DNA of 64,000 bases from Drosophila pseudoobscura. Taxonomy: Eukaryota; Arthropoda; Insecta; Diptera; Drosophilidae. This document shows, piece after piece, positions 43,306 through 55,240 of the stretch. The notes beneath the pieces were generated by a model. The model was not told the DNA's origin. It worked only from the letters and a program-made list of their open reading frames with translations, and did no database searches. A program made the translations under genes and the position numbers. Location of the stretch: assembly GCF_009870125.1 (NCBI RefSeq), contig NC_046681.1:23892001-23956000 (forward strand). Reading direction: 5' to 3'. Every line of letters begins with the position of its first letter. The stretch's first letter is position 1.

Positions 43306-45743
43306 CATTTATTTTACACCTCCTGTGGGGGGGCGGACTATGTTTTATGTCCCCTAATTGGCTTACAAATTGTTAACTGAATGGCTTTGAAATGTAATTA
43401 ATTTATTACTCATCAAAAGGCCTCGGGCTTCTGGCTAATTGTAAGCCTTTTTTTTGTGGCAGTTTGGAATTTATGTAATCACAAATTTGTTCCAATTTAT
43501 ACGGTAAAACATTTAATGAATATTTATTGTTTGAAAATCGAATTTTATTTCTTGGTCACAGACGATTCACAAGTAGATTGAATGCATTCGAAGCACTGTA
43601 GAAGTGGGTATTGAATCACAAAATATAATCTATTTGCTGCCTATAAATTGCATTGCAATTACCTTTTCCATTGATTCGCATCGTTTTGTAGTACTTTGAA
43701 AAATGTGTCACAGAAGTTTCCCGTCGATTTACACACGTGAAAAAATCAGTTTTTTCCCCCCAGAACGAAGCAGAGACGCATAAAAACAATGTGCAGTGAT
43801 TACACCCGCTTGATATTTGTCAGATTTTGATACAGCTCTTTTTTTGGGATAGCCACAAACGAATCATGGCCTGGACAGGGGCCTTGCCTACCCTGCAGAC
43901 GAGTATAAGTAATTATCTGATGCAGCATTACTCATTTTAATGATTCATTTTAATTAATTTCGATTTGCTGTTGAAAGAGAACGTAGCTATGCTTTTCAGT
44001 GCTTTAAATTAGTTGGGATATTGCCTGAATTCAGGGACATACAGGCCTCTCGCTAGGAGTTTCCTTGGAAACTATCAATTATAGACATAATCCAGGTGTT
44101 TCTATGTTTTTTGTTGAAACTTAATATAGAGAAGGTGGCAACGCACCGCAAATGGAACCATCTCTGAACCCATAATCTATACAAGTGAGGGATCTTTAGT
44201 GCGAAAAATCTGCTATTCATATATTTTTAGGCACATATGTAATAATCAACTGGTTAAAGGGCTGCCAATCCTACATATGTATGGTATATTCTTGGTCCGC
44301 CTAAAACTAGACCTTCTATGAAGAAAGAAGGAACTGAACAATGAAAAACCTGAAGTCTTTGTTAAATAAAAGTTCCTTGCGTCCAAGAATGTTGGAATCC
44401 AAATCCAGTTTCTATAAAGCGTAGCATAATTATATCAAATTCAGATGAATTATGATAGTTTCCATAACAAAGATGTTCTGAACCTGAACAGGAATCGATA
44501 CAGGCACCGAAACATCCCATAAATAATACAGACCACTGTAGAGGAGGAGGCCAGTTGGGAAAGAGGACGCATAGAGTATTGAGTGGTAGAGCCATAGTAT
44601 CATATATGTAGACGGGTAGCTTCGAATATCTATTAGCACATTTGGCATTTGAATGCCTGAGCGTGGGAACAAGTGCCGCACATACCACATTCCTAGAACT
44701 AGACGTTTTATGAAATTGTAAGCAAACATTTTGGAACAATACATTAAGTCCACTTGAAGGAGGCCACTTGGGAGAAAGGACACATAGAGTATGTTATTGA
44801 GTGATTCGACTATAAAATCAAATATAATTCTATGAACACGTGTTCTATGCAGGCGGAAGGTGTCGTTAGAAGGTATCCTCCTCCTCCTTTTCTTGGCGTT
44901 GGTCTTGGTTTAAGATTGCCATATAGGCTCTTAGATATTGGTAGGTTTCTATGGTTCATATTTATGAATGACAAACAGAGAGTTGTTTTCTATTAGTTGG
45001 GAAGGTTTAATTTCCGATAGAATTTATCTACCGTTCCGAACAAACATTAAGCTCCGACTGACTCTTTCCAGGGAATGGACCCCTTAATAGTCGGCCTATT
45101 AATCCCTTATTCGTTACAATAAAGTGTAAAGGTTTCGAAAATACGCGCCAAGAATATATATTCTATAACTTAAAGCTAGGCAAATTAATTCAATAACCCT
45201 ATATATATGCGTGTTTGCAGTAATCTGAATTTACAGATATTCTATGCAGTCCTATGATTGGTTCTTCGACCTCAAGGCAAGCCCTTCTTTACTCAGCCTC
45301 GTGTACCCCGTCTGCAGTCGTCGATAAGCTGCTGCATAAACAAGCGATCCACTCCCTAAGGATTTCAAAAGTAATAACTTTCTTTAATTCATTTTATTTT
45401 ATCTGTATTTATTTATTTATTGATTTATTTATTTATGAATTTATTTACTTCTAAGTTTATTATATAAATGCCATGCTGTAGATATAGTTTAAAAATTAGT
45501 TATAGCTTAAGGATTTCTATTGATATATGTAGATTATTGTATAGGTATATGATTATATTTGTATAATACAATTTAGTAGTTAGGCTCTTAGGCTACCCCT
45601 TAACTAGTTACAGGCTAGGGATTAGCATAAATCTTACGAATCTGAAACGTTACGGCTATACACTCAAGGGACAGGAGGATTTCCCATTAAACTCCTAAAC
45701 TTTTACTCTTCTAAGCTTCTAAGCTTCTAAATTACGTTGTAAA
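43306..45743. other. Intergenic between two convergent genes
   Basis: Mostly unique AT-rich sequence. Direct repeats at 44290-44800 are listed separately. An AATAAA for the minus-strand VWC gene lies at 45461-45456, about 280 bp past its stop. No further gene is supported. Confidence 0.45.
44290..44800. repeat. Diverged direct repeats, about 210 and 390 bp apart
   Basis: GGAGGCCAGTTGGGAAAGAG (about 44546) recurs as GGAGGCCACTTGGGAGAAAG (about 44758). Both are followed by ACGCATAGAGTATTGAGTG-type sequence. A second pair, AACTAGACCTTCTATGAA (about 44305) and AACTAGACGTTTTATGAA (about 44697), is further apart. Minus-strand frames read two similar hydrophobic blocks (ILYVSFLPSGLL and ILYASSFPTGLL). 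Possibly a decayed duplicated gene or element; identity unknown. Confidence 0.5.
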
Positions 45744-48700
45744 TTAACAGTCTAGTGGGCCACACTTGACCCCCACTTCGGTGCACTTGCACTCCAGGCA
45801 CTGGCTGGATAATTCGACGATAATCCGACCGACGCGATACATGCGGCCATAAATGTTGCAACCCGCCAGTTTCAGCATGCCCAGGGGATCCGCCATGTGG
45901 CTCTCATCGCTGCTGCCCCTCTCTCTCTCCCTGTCCCTCTCCCTCTCCCTCTCCCTCTCTCTGTCCACTGAGCGGGGAGCTTCCTCTGTGGCAGTTGTTG
46001 TTGTGGTTGTTGTTGGTGTTGTTGTTGAACTTGGGGCATGCTGGTAATGGTGGAATTGCTGCTCCGGTGGCTCGACCTGCTGCAATCTGTGCGGTCTCAC
46101 CTCATAGCTGGTGTCCATGAACGGTAATTTGTCGAATGGTGAATTTAAAAACGGATGCATAGTGCTTGTTCCTGTGGTTCCTGTAGTTCCAGTACTTCCC
46201 ATCGTTGTTGTTGTGGCTCTCGTTGTTGTGGGTGACACTCGTGTGGCTCCCCCTCCCCCTCCCCCACCCCCTTGTTTGTTGACCAACGTTCGACGGGTGG
46301 CTGTTTGGACTTTGGTTCTACTTGGCCCCGGATTGCGTCTATTGCCCGTCGATTGTTTGGTTTTCGTTTTACTGTTGCCTTTTTTGGCCGGGGCCGGGGC
46401 ACGTGTCGTCGTTGTTGTGGTCGTTGTGGCACTTGTCGTTGAACTGCTGATAGTCGTTGTTGGGGCTGTTGTTGTAGTCGTTGTTGGGGCTGTTGTTGGG
46501 GCTGTTGTTGTTGTTGTTGTCGTTTGTGGACTCTTTTCGGGCATCTGCTTAAAGGGCGGCACTGTGCTGCCAGCTGCTTGGGGCAGTTCCATGCCCAACA
46601 GCTCATCCAAGAGCTTATCTAATTTATTGATTTCGAATTTATCTATGAGCGGTATTGGGGCCGAAGAGGCCGAGGCGCTTGTCGAGTTGCTGATGCTGTA
46701 CGTGACGGTCTCAATGTGCTCTTCAATCGGCTGCTTGTTCGCTGCCTTATCCTCGATTAGTGTATCCAGATTGGGCGGCGTTTCGGTGTGAATCACATCC
46801 TTGAAGGGGTCCGGCGTGGTGATTTCTGTGGGCAAACCAAGCAAATTTGAAGGAATTTCCTCTTAGAATGGAGGTCAAGTTTCATACCTATCGAGGAAGT
46901 ATCGTTGCCTGGCATGGATATATCGATTACGTGCTGCGTCACGTGATAACTATCGGGCAGGCCACCGCTTAGGACACTCGAGGAGGAGGTGACATGCTCC
47001 TGCAGGACCTCCCCGTCGATCACCAGCGGTTCTTTGGGCATGAAGCCGCCCTCCGTCTCGGTGGGCGGCGAGAAGCCACTGTGGACTGGCGGCACCACCA
47101 CCTGCTGCGCCTGCAGCTGCAGCTGTTGCTGCTGATCAAAGTCGAACTTCACGTAGGCCGCACTGCCCTGGTACTGCCCGCCCACATGGACCACGGGCTC
47201 GGGGGCGGGCTCGGCGGCAGGCACCTCCACATTGAACTTGTACTTGTAGGCGGCCTGGTCGGGATCGGGCTGCGAGTACAGAGCCACCAAATCGTCGGCC
47301 GCGGCGGTGACGCCCAACGGCGGCTGATAGAAGCCGCTCTGGGGCACTGTTTCCACCGCATCCGTGGGCAGGAAGGGTATGATCTTCAGATTGGGCAGAC
47401 TGGGCGGCAATGTGGGCTCCGCATTGGAGTCCAGGGGTTCGGCCTCCAGAATTGTGGGATTCGTTTTGATCACCAAAGGCTTCGAGGTGCTCGTGATGTA
47501 CGGCTTTGGCTTGGGCTTCGGTTTGGGCTTTGATTTGGATCTTGTTGTTGTTGTTGTTTGTTTTGTAGTGGGTCTTTCGGTGGTTGTTGTTGTTGTTGTG
47601 GTGCTGGTGCTGCTGGTGGTTGTTGGAGTCGTCTTGGGCGCCACTGTGGTTGTCTTTCTGGTGGTTTTCGGCCTCGGTTTGGCTGTTGTCGGCTTTGGTG
47701 TGGTTCTAATTGTTGTCGTCTTGGTTGTCGGCTGTCTTGTGGTGGTGCTGGTGGTTGTGCCCACCCTGTGGGTCACCAGCATGGGTGGCGTCACTGTGAG
47801 ATTCGCCAGCTTCGAGTTGATTCGATTGTGGGTCAGTTTGTGGCTCGGCAAAGGACGGAACATGGGCGCTGGTCGATCAGTGGGTGCTCTCATTGTTGTT
47901 GTGGTGGTGGTGCTAGTGGTGTCATTGCTGGACTCCTCCAGCATCCCCGATAGACCATCCATGAAGGCATTCAGCAGGCTGGGCTCTTCCTTGGGGGGTG
48001 GATTCATTTCCTGGCTCGGTGTTGGCCAAATACCGGCATTGGCCAGGCCAATGTGCTGGGCCTCGGCTGGCAGCTCCCCCACCGCAATGCCGCCGTTGTC
48101 CAGCTGCTCGTCAAAGTCGTCGGCGATCCGTTTGATGCCGTTGTTCAGCGTCGCCGTGGACTCTTCGGTGCCGGACTCTGCGTACGCCTCGGTGATGGGC
48201 GGCAGCTCCTCCTCGTCGGGTCCCAGGAGGATGTCCATCCAGGAGAGGGTGTTCTTTGTGGTCGTGGACTCGGGCTGGGGCACAGCCTCTGTGCTGGGAC
48301 CCAGCAGCAGATCGAGGAAGCTGAGGGAGGTCGTGCTGACCTCCTCGGCGGTGGGCTCCTCCCGGGTCGTCGGCTGGGGGGCGGGAGTGGCCTTTATGCC
48401 CACCAGATCGAGGTTGTTGGCCAGCATTTGGTTGTTGTTGCCGTCGATGAACTCGAGGCCCTCGCGCAGCGTGTCCAGGATGCTCTTCTCGCTGCTGGCC
48501 TCCAGGGGATTGCCGGCAGGCGCTCGCGTCGGATGCCGGTCGTGCGGGTAGCGCTCGGCCATGGAGTTCTGGGGTATTATCGCCGCATTGGCCACCGCCT
48601 CCACCTGCTGGTCCTCCTTGCCGAAGAGCATGTTGTACAGGTTGAACTGGCGGGAGTTGTGCGACCGGCGGTAGTCCCGCTGGCTGCCGCAGTCGTAGCT

Positions 48701-50344
48701 GGAGGGACAGCACTGGCCCTTGGGCACCACCGGTATGCAGTTCTTGAGCGCCGGCGAGCACTTCTTGGGGGCACAGCGCCGCGTGCCCCGTATGCAGAAG
48801 CAAATGTCGCACGGCCTGTCCACGTCCGAGCGCATCTTCTGGCCCTCCGCGTAGAACTGGGCGCCGACGGTGCAGCCCCGATTCCGCTGCAGGCGCTGCG
48901 ACATCCGCTGGAAGTGCTTGTTGCTGGTCTTCCGGTAGCGCACCTCCTGCGACGACTTGCCGGAGGTCTTGCTGCTGCAGTCGTAGCGCACGGGACAGCA
49001 GGCGGAGTCCACGAAGATCGGCTTGCAGCCGTCGAGGGGCAGCATGCACTTGGGCTTGACGCACTTCTCGGTGCCGCCTGGAATAAAAGTGGAAATACAG
49101 AGTGAATATATAGATATTTATCCGGATTTTCTTACCTATGCAATAGCAGTAGCTGCAGAGGTTCGACGAGGACATTGCCGAGCCCGACTTGTACACAGTT
49201 CCATTCTTAACGCAAACTGAAACGAGCACGGAAATATATCTTAGAGTTTCCTCCTGCTTTATGGCTAGCCTTTCACTCACCAAACAAATCTGTGTCCGAA
49301 TCATCGGAGCGTCTTTGCAGCATATTATCGTTGACCACCCGATCGATGGACTCCCTCTCGTAGTGATCCAAGTAGGCGATGATGCGCCGCTTCGTGGGTA
49401 TCTTGTAGAAGGCGTCCAGCCGCGCGCAGGACAGATACGGACAGCAGCTGCTCTTCTTCTGGACCACCACACAGCCCCTGGGCGGGGGCATGGGCATCTC
49501 GGGGCAGACCTTGAGGCGGCACACGAGGGTCTTGCGATTGCACTGGCAGCTCAGGCACTTCTCCATGCTGGGCACCACCGACTTGTCGGCGAACCAAGTG
49601 CCATTGTGGTGGCAGCCTGCAGAGACAAAGGGAGTTATGGGGTCTTTTGGTAGGAATTTATAGATTATTTGGAACAGTTTTAAGGGGAAGGCGTTTCCCG
49701 GGGCAAGGAAGTCACCGAAGATCTATTTTGGATCAAGGGGTTCTTGGTGGCCTTTAAAATGTGGACCAAAGAGTCCGTGGCTTCTCTTTAGAGGCTGATT
49801 TGGTGGCAGGCGGATTATCCTCTGGCCTTTGGGTGCCATATGCCTTGGGAATGCACCCAAATATCTAGAGAACACGCTGATTGTGGATCCAATATCCAAG
49901 GGTAAGCACATCTAACTATTGCTTGGGAAAACCATCCCCCTTTTGATCAAAAACCTCATAAAGGAAAGGCTTCAGAGGCAGCCTTGGAGGCTGTTCTTCA
50001 CTGCAATTCCCTCCCCTGCAAAGAACCTACCAAAAACCACATTTTCCCTGATATTTTCCCGATCAAAAGCAAGTGTTTTTCCCCCCCTGTACTCCTCCGA
50101 GTTCCACTCCCATAATAAACCCGTGTATCTTCCAAATGATCCGCTACTTTGCCACTCCAAGGCCGAGAAGGCCGAGAAGGCCCCCAATGCCATACATTTC
50201 ACAGACATTACGGCCCGCTGTTCCCGATCGATGCCACGACTCACCTGTATTCGGTGTGATGAATGCATCCAGCTGTGCGGGCCAGAGGAGAAGCACTGCC
50301 GCCGATAAGATGCTGACTAAGCGCAGCGTCATCTTCGTCTCCAT
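45744..50344 (-). CDS. Secreted VWC-domain and Thr-rich mucin-like protein
   Basis: Five exons, 50344-50245, 49616-49281, 49216-49136, 49077-46888 and 46825-45744, encode 1262 residues. The first exon supplies a signal peptide (LVSILSAAVLLLWPAQLDA). Three full von Willebrand factor C domains follow at about 35-97, 147-206 and 240-302, each ending in CCP...C. A partial VWC-like Cys cluster closes the protein (about 1224-1262). Between them are Thr-rich, probably O-glycosylated stretches (about 565-715 and 1010-1200), a Lys-Pro repeat and an Arg-Glu run. VWC proteins often bind BMP-type ligands or matrix, so an extracellular role is expected; a specific function is not shown. All junctions have GT/AG ends, and introns of 58-64 bp separate exons 2-5. 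METK at 50344 and MTLR at 50332 are both possible starts. Not matched to a named gene. Confidence 0.9.
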
Positions 50345-53039
50345 GGGTCGAATGCCTCGCGTTCCCGTTGCCTCAACGTCGAAGAAGAGCATGAATAATG
50401 CAACAGAACCGAACCGACTTTGGGCTCGGGTTTGGGACTGGGTTGGGGTTTGTGTTTGGGTCTGGGTTTGGGGATAGCTCAAGTTAAGCTTCCCAGTGGG
50501 CAACCCTCCTTCTCCTTCTCCTTCTTCTACTTCTGGCGGTGGCAGGGCAGCTCCAACTTGTCTGGCTCTGGCTGTGGCTCTGGCTCTGGCTCGGAGTCCA
50601 ACTCCAAGTCTAATGCGTTAAATGTGTGTCACGCAGCGGCAACTTTCGAATGACAACGCGACCAGGGGACCATAGACCATAGACCATAGACCATAGACTG
50701 AGGCCGGGGCCGGGCGCATGCTCAGCCGTAGACTGGAAATTACCCGCACAATTGTCGGATCATTTCTACAGGTCGTCGACGGTCGGTCGGCTTTTGTTGT
50801 TTATTGCTCGGTGGCGGTGCCAAAGTTCTGCCACACTTTTAATGAACCGCAAAGCCTGCAAAGAGAGAGGGGGAAAGGGTGTTGGATAAGCGACTGCCAT
50901 TAGCACTGAAAAAGGTACAAAAACTATGCAACAGGTTGCTGGGGCAATTAACTTTATTTGAATAAACTTGGGAGTTGGAGATCTTGGATCTTTAAAGAGA
51001 GTTTAACAGGGTCTGGAGAATACTCTGGAAAAACGAGAGTGGAGAGAGGAAGAATTTGAGCCACCAACTGGCTGATGTAGCATTGAGCTACAAATTAATT
51101 TTACATTTATCTGGGTTTGAGTTTTTGAATTTTAATTTATTTCTGGATTATTTTTAATGATTTTTTTCTTGTTAAAGGAAAGCTGGCACCCTTTTGACAG
51201 CCACTGATAGTTTACCAATTATTAATCAAGCTTTTAAAATGTTACTAAATGTTTAATCATGAAGAAATTATGGTACATGAGCTCTTATGTAAACCAAAAA
51301 CGATCTCTAAATTTAAGAGAAGGTTTTAAGAAATTAAATTAAATAAAGTAGAACATTTTTGACTGTTTGGTTGTGAGCGTTTAAAAGATATATAAACCCA
51401 ATGACAAGCACGATGACAGAGCACAAATGAAGAAATATATATAGTCCTATATAATCCCAAAATATCACTTATTTAATGCAGTAACGATATATCCCTTCCA
51501 TCGGGGTCTAGCGATAATAATAGAATGCCAAATTGTATCTCAAGAAAATCTTGGTGAAGGGTGGGTGGTCAGGGAGGGCTTATGGGATCATCTGGCCTTC
51601 ATCAAGATTTTCTTTGTAGCTGCTTTTTTTCCTTGACTCAACTCTTAAATTTCTAGACTTTTCCTTAGATTTCTCAAAACTGTTGATGGAATTTGTCTAA
51701 AAATTAATTTTTTCTTTAAATTAATCCAGCTTTAATTTTTTCAAATTCAAATTAATTACTGGCCTTTTTTAAACGACTCTTTGCTCTTCTCCCAAACCTT
51801 TTGACAAGCACCGGAAGTCTTCCAGTTATTAATCAAGCTTTAAAAACTAAACCAAACTTTCCATAAGAAAGATTTGTAGATGCCAGGGAAAGATACAATC
51901 CAAGACACTGAATAAATATTCATATAAACTTAAACGAAGCCAAAGCCAATCGAAACTCCCGCCAGAAATAGTTGGAAGTAAAACAGACAGCATTTCCATC
52001 TCGTTCTACACGAAACGAGTATTTTCACACAAGTTTATGGGTTTATTTTTGCCCACACCCGCCCCAAGCAGCAAGCGAATACTTGGCCCAGAAATACCCG
52101 CACGGAAATGGGCCAAAACGGAGAGGAAATGATGCCAAAACTTATCAATAAATACAAGAAACTAGAACCCGAAGAGTGAAAGAGAGACACCGGGCAGACG
52201 TCATAAAGAATATTAATCAAAATCAGAGGAACTCGGGGAGAAAAGAACTGGTCCTACCGCCACGACAGAACTCTTCAGACTTCACACTCGCGGCAGGCCA
52301 GACGATAGTTGCAGACTTGCAACTGAAAACAAACAACCCAGAGAACAGCTGGAAAACAAGCAAACAAACATGAAAATCAAATAAAGCCAAAGCCAAAGCC
52401 AACGCCAAATGGCGGTCATTGCCAGCGAAAGATCAAGTCTCTGGCAGCAGAACGTGGCAGACTTCTGGCCACCATTCAACGTTGTTGTCCAGCAACTGAA
52501 AGCCAGGCCAGGCCAAGAACCACATTGTCCACGGACAGGGACCACTCTTGCAGCTCTCTTCGACTGCATCCACTTTCATTAAGAACGTGATTAGCAGCGA
52601 AAACTCACTCACTGGCATGCAAATGCCTCAAACAGCCACTGGCCCGGGGCAGGCAACAATGTATGCACTCGGCTTGGGGTGTGGCATAGAGCTGAAGTGG
52701 GGATACTCTACGGGCAGGGCAATAAATTAACCAAATATCTCGAATATTTTATGTTTTCCGCACTAAGGGCCAGAGGTGTAGGGCGGTGGAGACGGGGAGG
52801 GCGCTGGCAGACCTGTTCTGCCGAAGAAGGCTACAACCCTTGGGCTTGCCCTTCAGAGCAAAAGTTTCAGCAATGTCCAGAGAGACAGCAAACTTTGGAA
52901 GAGCATCCGGAGGGGATAACTGCTGGCATTGGGTCTTCCAAGCGGTACCACAGGGGACCGAAACAGGCCTCTAGCGAGTCTTACCTAAACTACTAGGCGC
53001 CAGTACCCCTGCGCACTCGTTATGCTCGCGTGTCAACCC
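50345..53039. other. Intergenic, no gene seen
   Basis: Contains CCCAAACCC-type repeats upstream of the VWC gene (about 50410-50475), CTGGCT repeats (about 50560-50595) and a 10-bp GACCATAGAC array (about 50669-50699). No supported coding sequence. Confidence 0.45.
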
Positions 53040-53515
53040 CCGGCTCACTAGCTTCACTCTTTTGGGGCACTAACTTCGTTCCTTCGGTTTACTAGCTTCA
53101 CTCGTTCGGCTTTCTAGCTTTGGCGGATCACCCCTTTCGCTCTGTCGGCGGATCACTCCTTGGCGGATCACTCCTTGGCGGATCACTCCTTTCGCTCTTT
53201 CGGCTCACTCGCTTCGTTCTTTCGTTTTTCGGGCTTCACTCGTTTCGCTTACTCGCTGCGCTGCTTCGGCTCACTAGTCTCACTCGTTCGGCTCTCTTGC
53301 TTGGCTTCTTTGGCTTTGTTCCTATCTTCGGTTGATCGTATCACTCGCTTCACTCCTTCGGCTCACTCGCTCCTCTCCTTCGGCTCACTAGTCTCGCTCG
53401 TTCGGCTCACTCGCTTCAGTCCTTCACGGCTCACTCGCTCCCCTCCTTTGGCTCACTCGCTCCTCTCCTTCGGCTCACTCGCTCCTCTCCTTTGGCTCAC
53501 TCGCTCCTTTCTATA
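53040..53515. repeat. GC-rich minisatellite of CGGCTCACTCG units
   Basis: Irregular tandem repeats of about 20-28 bp built around TTCGGCTCACTCGCT and CCTCTCCTT. It includes three perfect copies of a 16-17 bp GGCGGATCACTCCTT unit at about 53152-53190. Frames through it are open on plus as Ser/Leu/Phe-rich by-products. It stands out because almost all other arrays here are AT-rich. Confidence 0.85.
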
Positions 53516-55240
53516 ACACTTTTTTGTCCCATATAGAGATACAAAGCCCTTAACTTCTTCATTCCAATGAAATGATTGATGTATCCCCTCAAGGGCTTAC
53601 TCGTAGTTCCTTGGACAAAGATTAATATCCTTACCCAAGATTTCCTCTAGGATCTAGTACTTGCCTTACTCCGACAGTGACAGGCTAAGCCACCCAGCTA
53701 AACTGCCCCACCACCACCACCACCAACAACAAGAACAACAAACAATCAGTGTAAGTACTCCGGCATGACTCCGCGAAGAGTCGCTTCTTCGCTTAATTGG
53801 AGCTCGCTTTGCATACACGTCCCCGACCCCCCGACCCCCCTACCCCCCGGCCCCGCTGTGATCCGGCCTGGCCTTGCACACAGTTTAGTCAGTCGCTCTG
53901 CTCGGTTCGTTCTCATGACAAGTTTTAATCAAGCCATTATCCGAATGTCAAGCCAAGTCGCAGCAGTGGCTCTGAGCCAAAGAAACTTTCACGACGGCCG
54001 AAAAAACAGAAGTCACACAAAATAAAAACCGAAAAAAGACCCAAAAAAAACGACCGAATAGACGAGAATTTCAGTTTCACACAGTAAATCAGTTGCAGTT
54101 GACTTTTATTTTGGTTGTTCTTCGTCTTTTTTGGTTGTGTTTCGGCTCTGGCTTTAATTGAAATTCAAATGTCGCTCATTTGCATGCCAGGCGTCGTGTA
54201 CTTGGCCATGAAAATGGAAGATTAGAACACTGAAAATTACGGACTGCAAGTGAGATGAAAAACGGAGTGCATTCGGGCGAAATTTCACCACGAGAGAGAG
54301 AGTGAGAGATTGGCTGGCCCTAGGGCCTAGGCCTGGGATTGCACTGGGATTTTCCCCCAACTTAATTACAGATTTTTCAGAAGCGATTTGCATCTGGGCC
54401 GGGCCGGGGCCGGGGCCAACATAATTCCATAATTTTCATGTATGTCGAGATCTAGATATGCGCAACGCACTCGCAGATACAATCGCGAAGAATCTAGAAG
54501 GTGTGTGTGTGTGAGTGTATTTGCCTCATAAATAAATTACTGTAATTACAAAAGCAAAGACAAAACCCGAACCACAGAACAGACCAAAAGAAAGCGCGAC
54601 GCGTCTGTGGGAGCAAAAATGCCACTCAGGTGTCCAAGAGACCACAAGAACTCCTCTACTCTGGCGCTCGAATGGGGCCAAGCAATTACGCCCAGACAGC
54701 TTCTTTTTGGCCATACACTGGGCGAAATTAATCAAGTCATTTGTTTGACTTTTCGGTAGCCCGGCAGCCCGGCAGCCCCGAGGCACGGAGCGAAAGTGTT
54801 GCGATTATAAGCTCCGTTCTGATGGCTCGATTAGTTGGGTTTTCTCGATTTCATCAACCCAGTTTGCGTGCAGTTTCGATGGCACGGCCAAGATAGTCAA
54901 AGAAATTAAGAGTTTTCGGAGATTTAAGTTTCATTAACCCCGAATGAAAGCCCCCCCCCCCCCGTCGGAGATTTGACAATGCCAAAATTGAAAGTGAACG
55001 AAAGAAGACAATTTGGACAAAGGTTTTAGTGGCATTCTTTGGGCTTAAAATATTCGTGGATTCTTAAGGGGGAAAAAACAAGAAAGAATATAATGAAATC
55101 TTAAGAATTGGGAAGAGAAGAAATTTAATCTTGAGAGAGATATAAATCGAAGGGAAAGATGATGATAGCATAAAAAATATTTCCACTTTTTATCTGGAAT
55201 TGCCTCTTGTTAAGGTTTTGAAAGGGAATATTGTTGGATA
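53516..55240. other. Intergenic, no gene seen
   Basis: Holds CCACCACCACCACCA at about 53709, a GGGCCGGGGCCGGGG tract at about 54396-54414 and a C-run at about 54951-54963. No gene recognised. Confidence 0.4.

Noticed and set aside
46111..49105. Long plus-strand open frames (46111-46791, 47364-48551, 48053-49105) opposite the VWC gene
   Set aside because: They are shadows of the minus-strand exons, created by Thr-rich and GC-rich codons. The minus strand has proper exons, splice sites, a signal peptide and Cys patterns.
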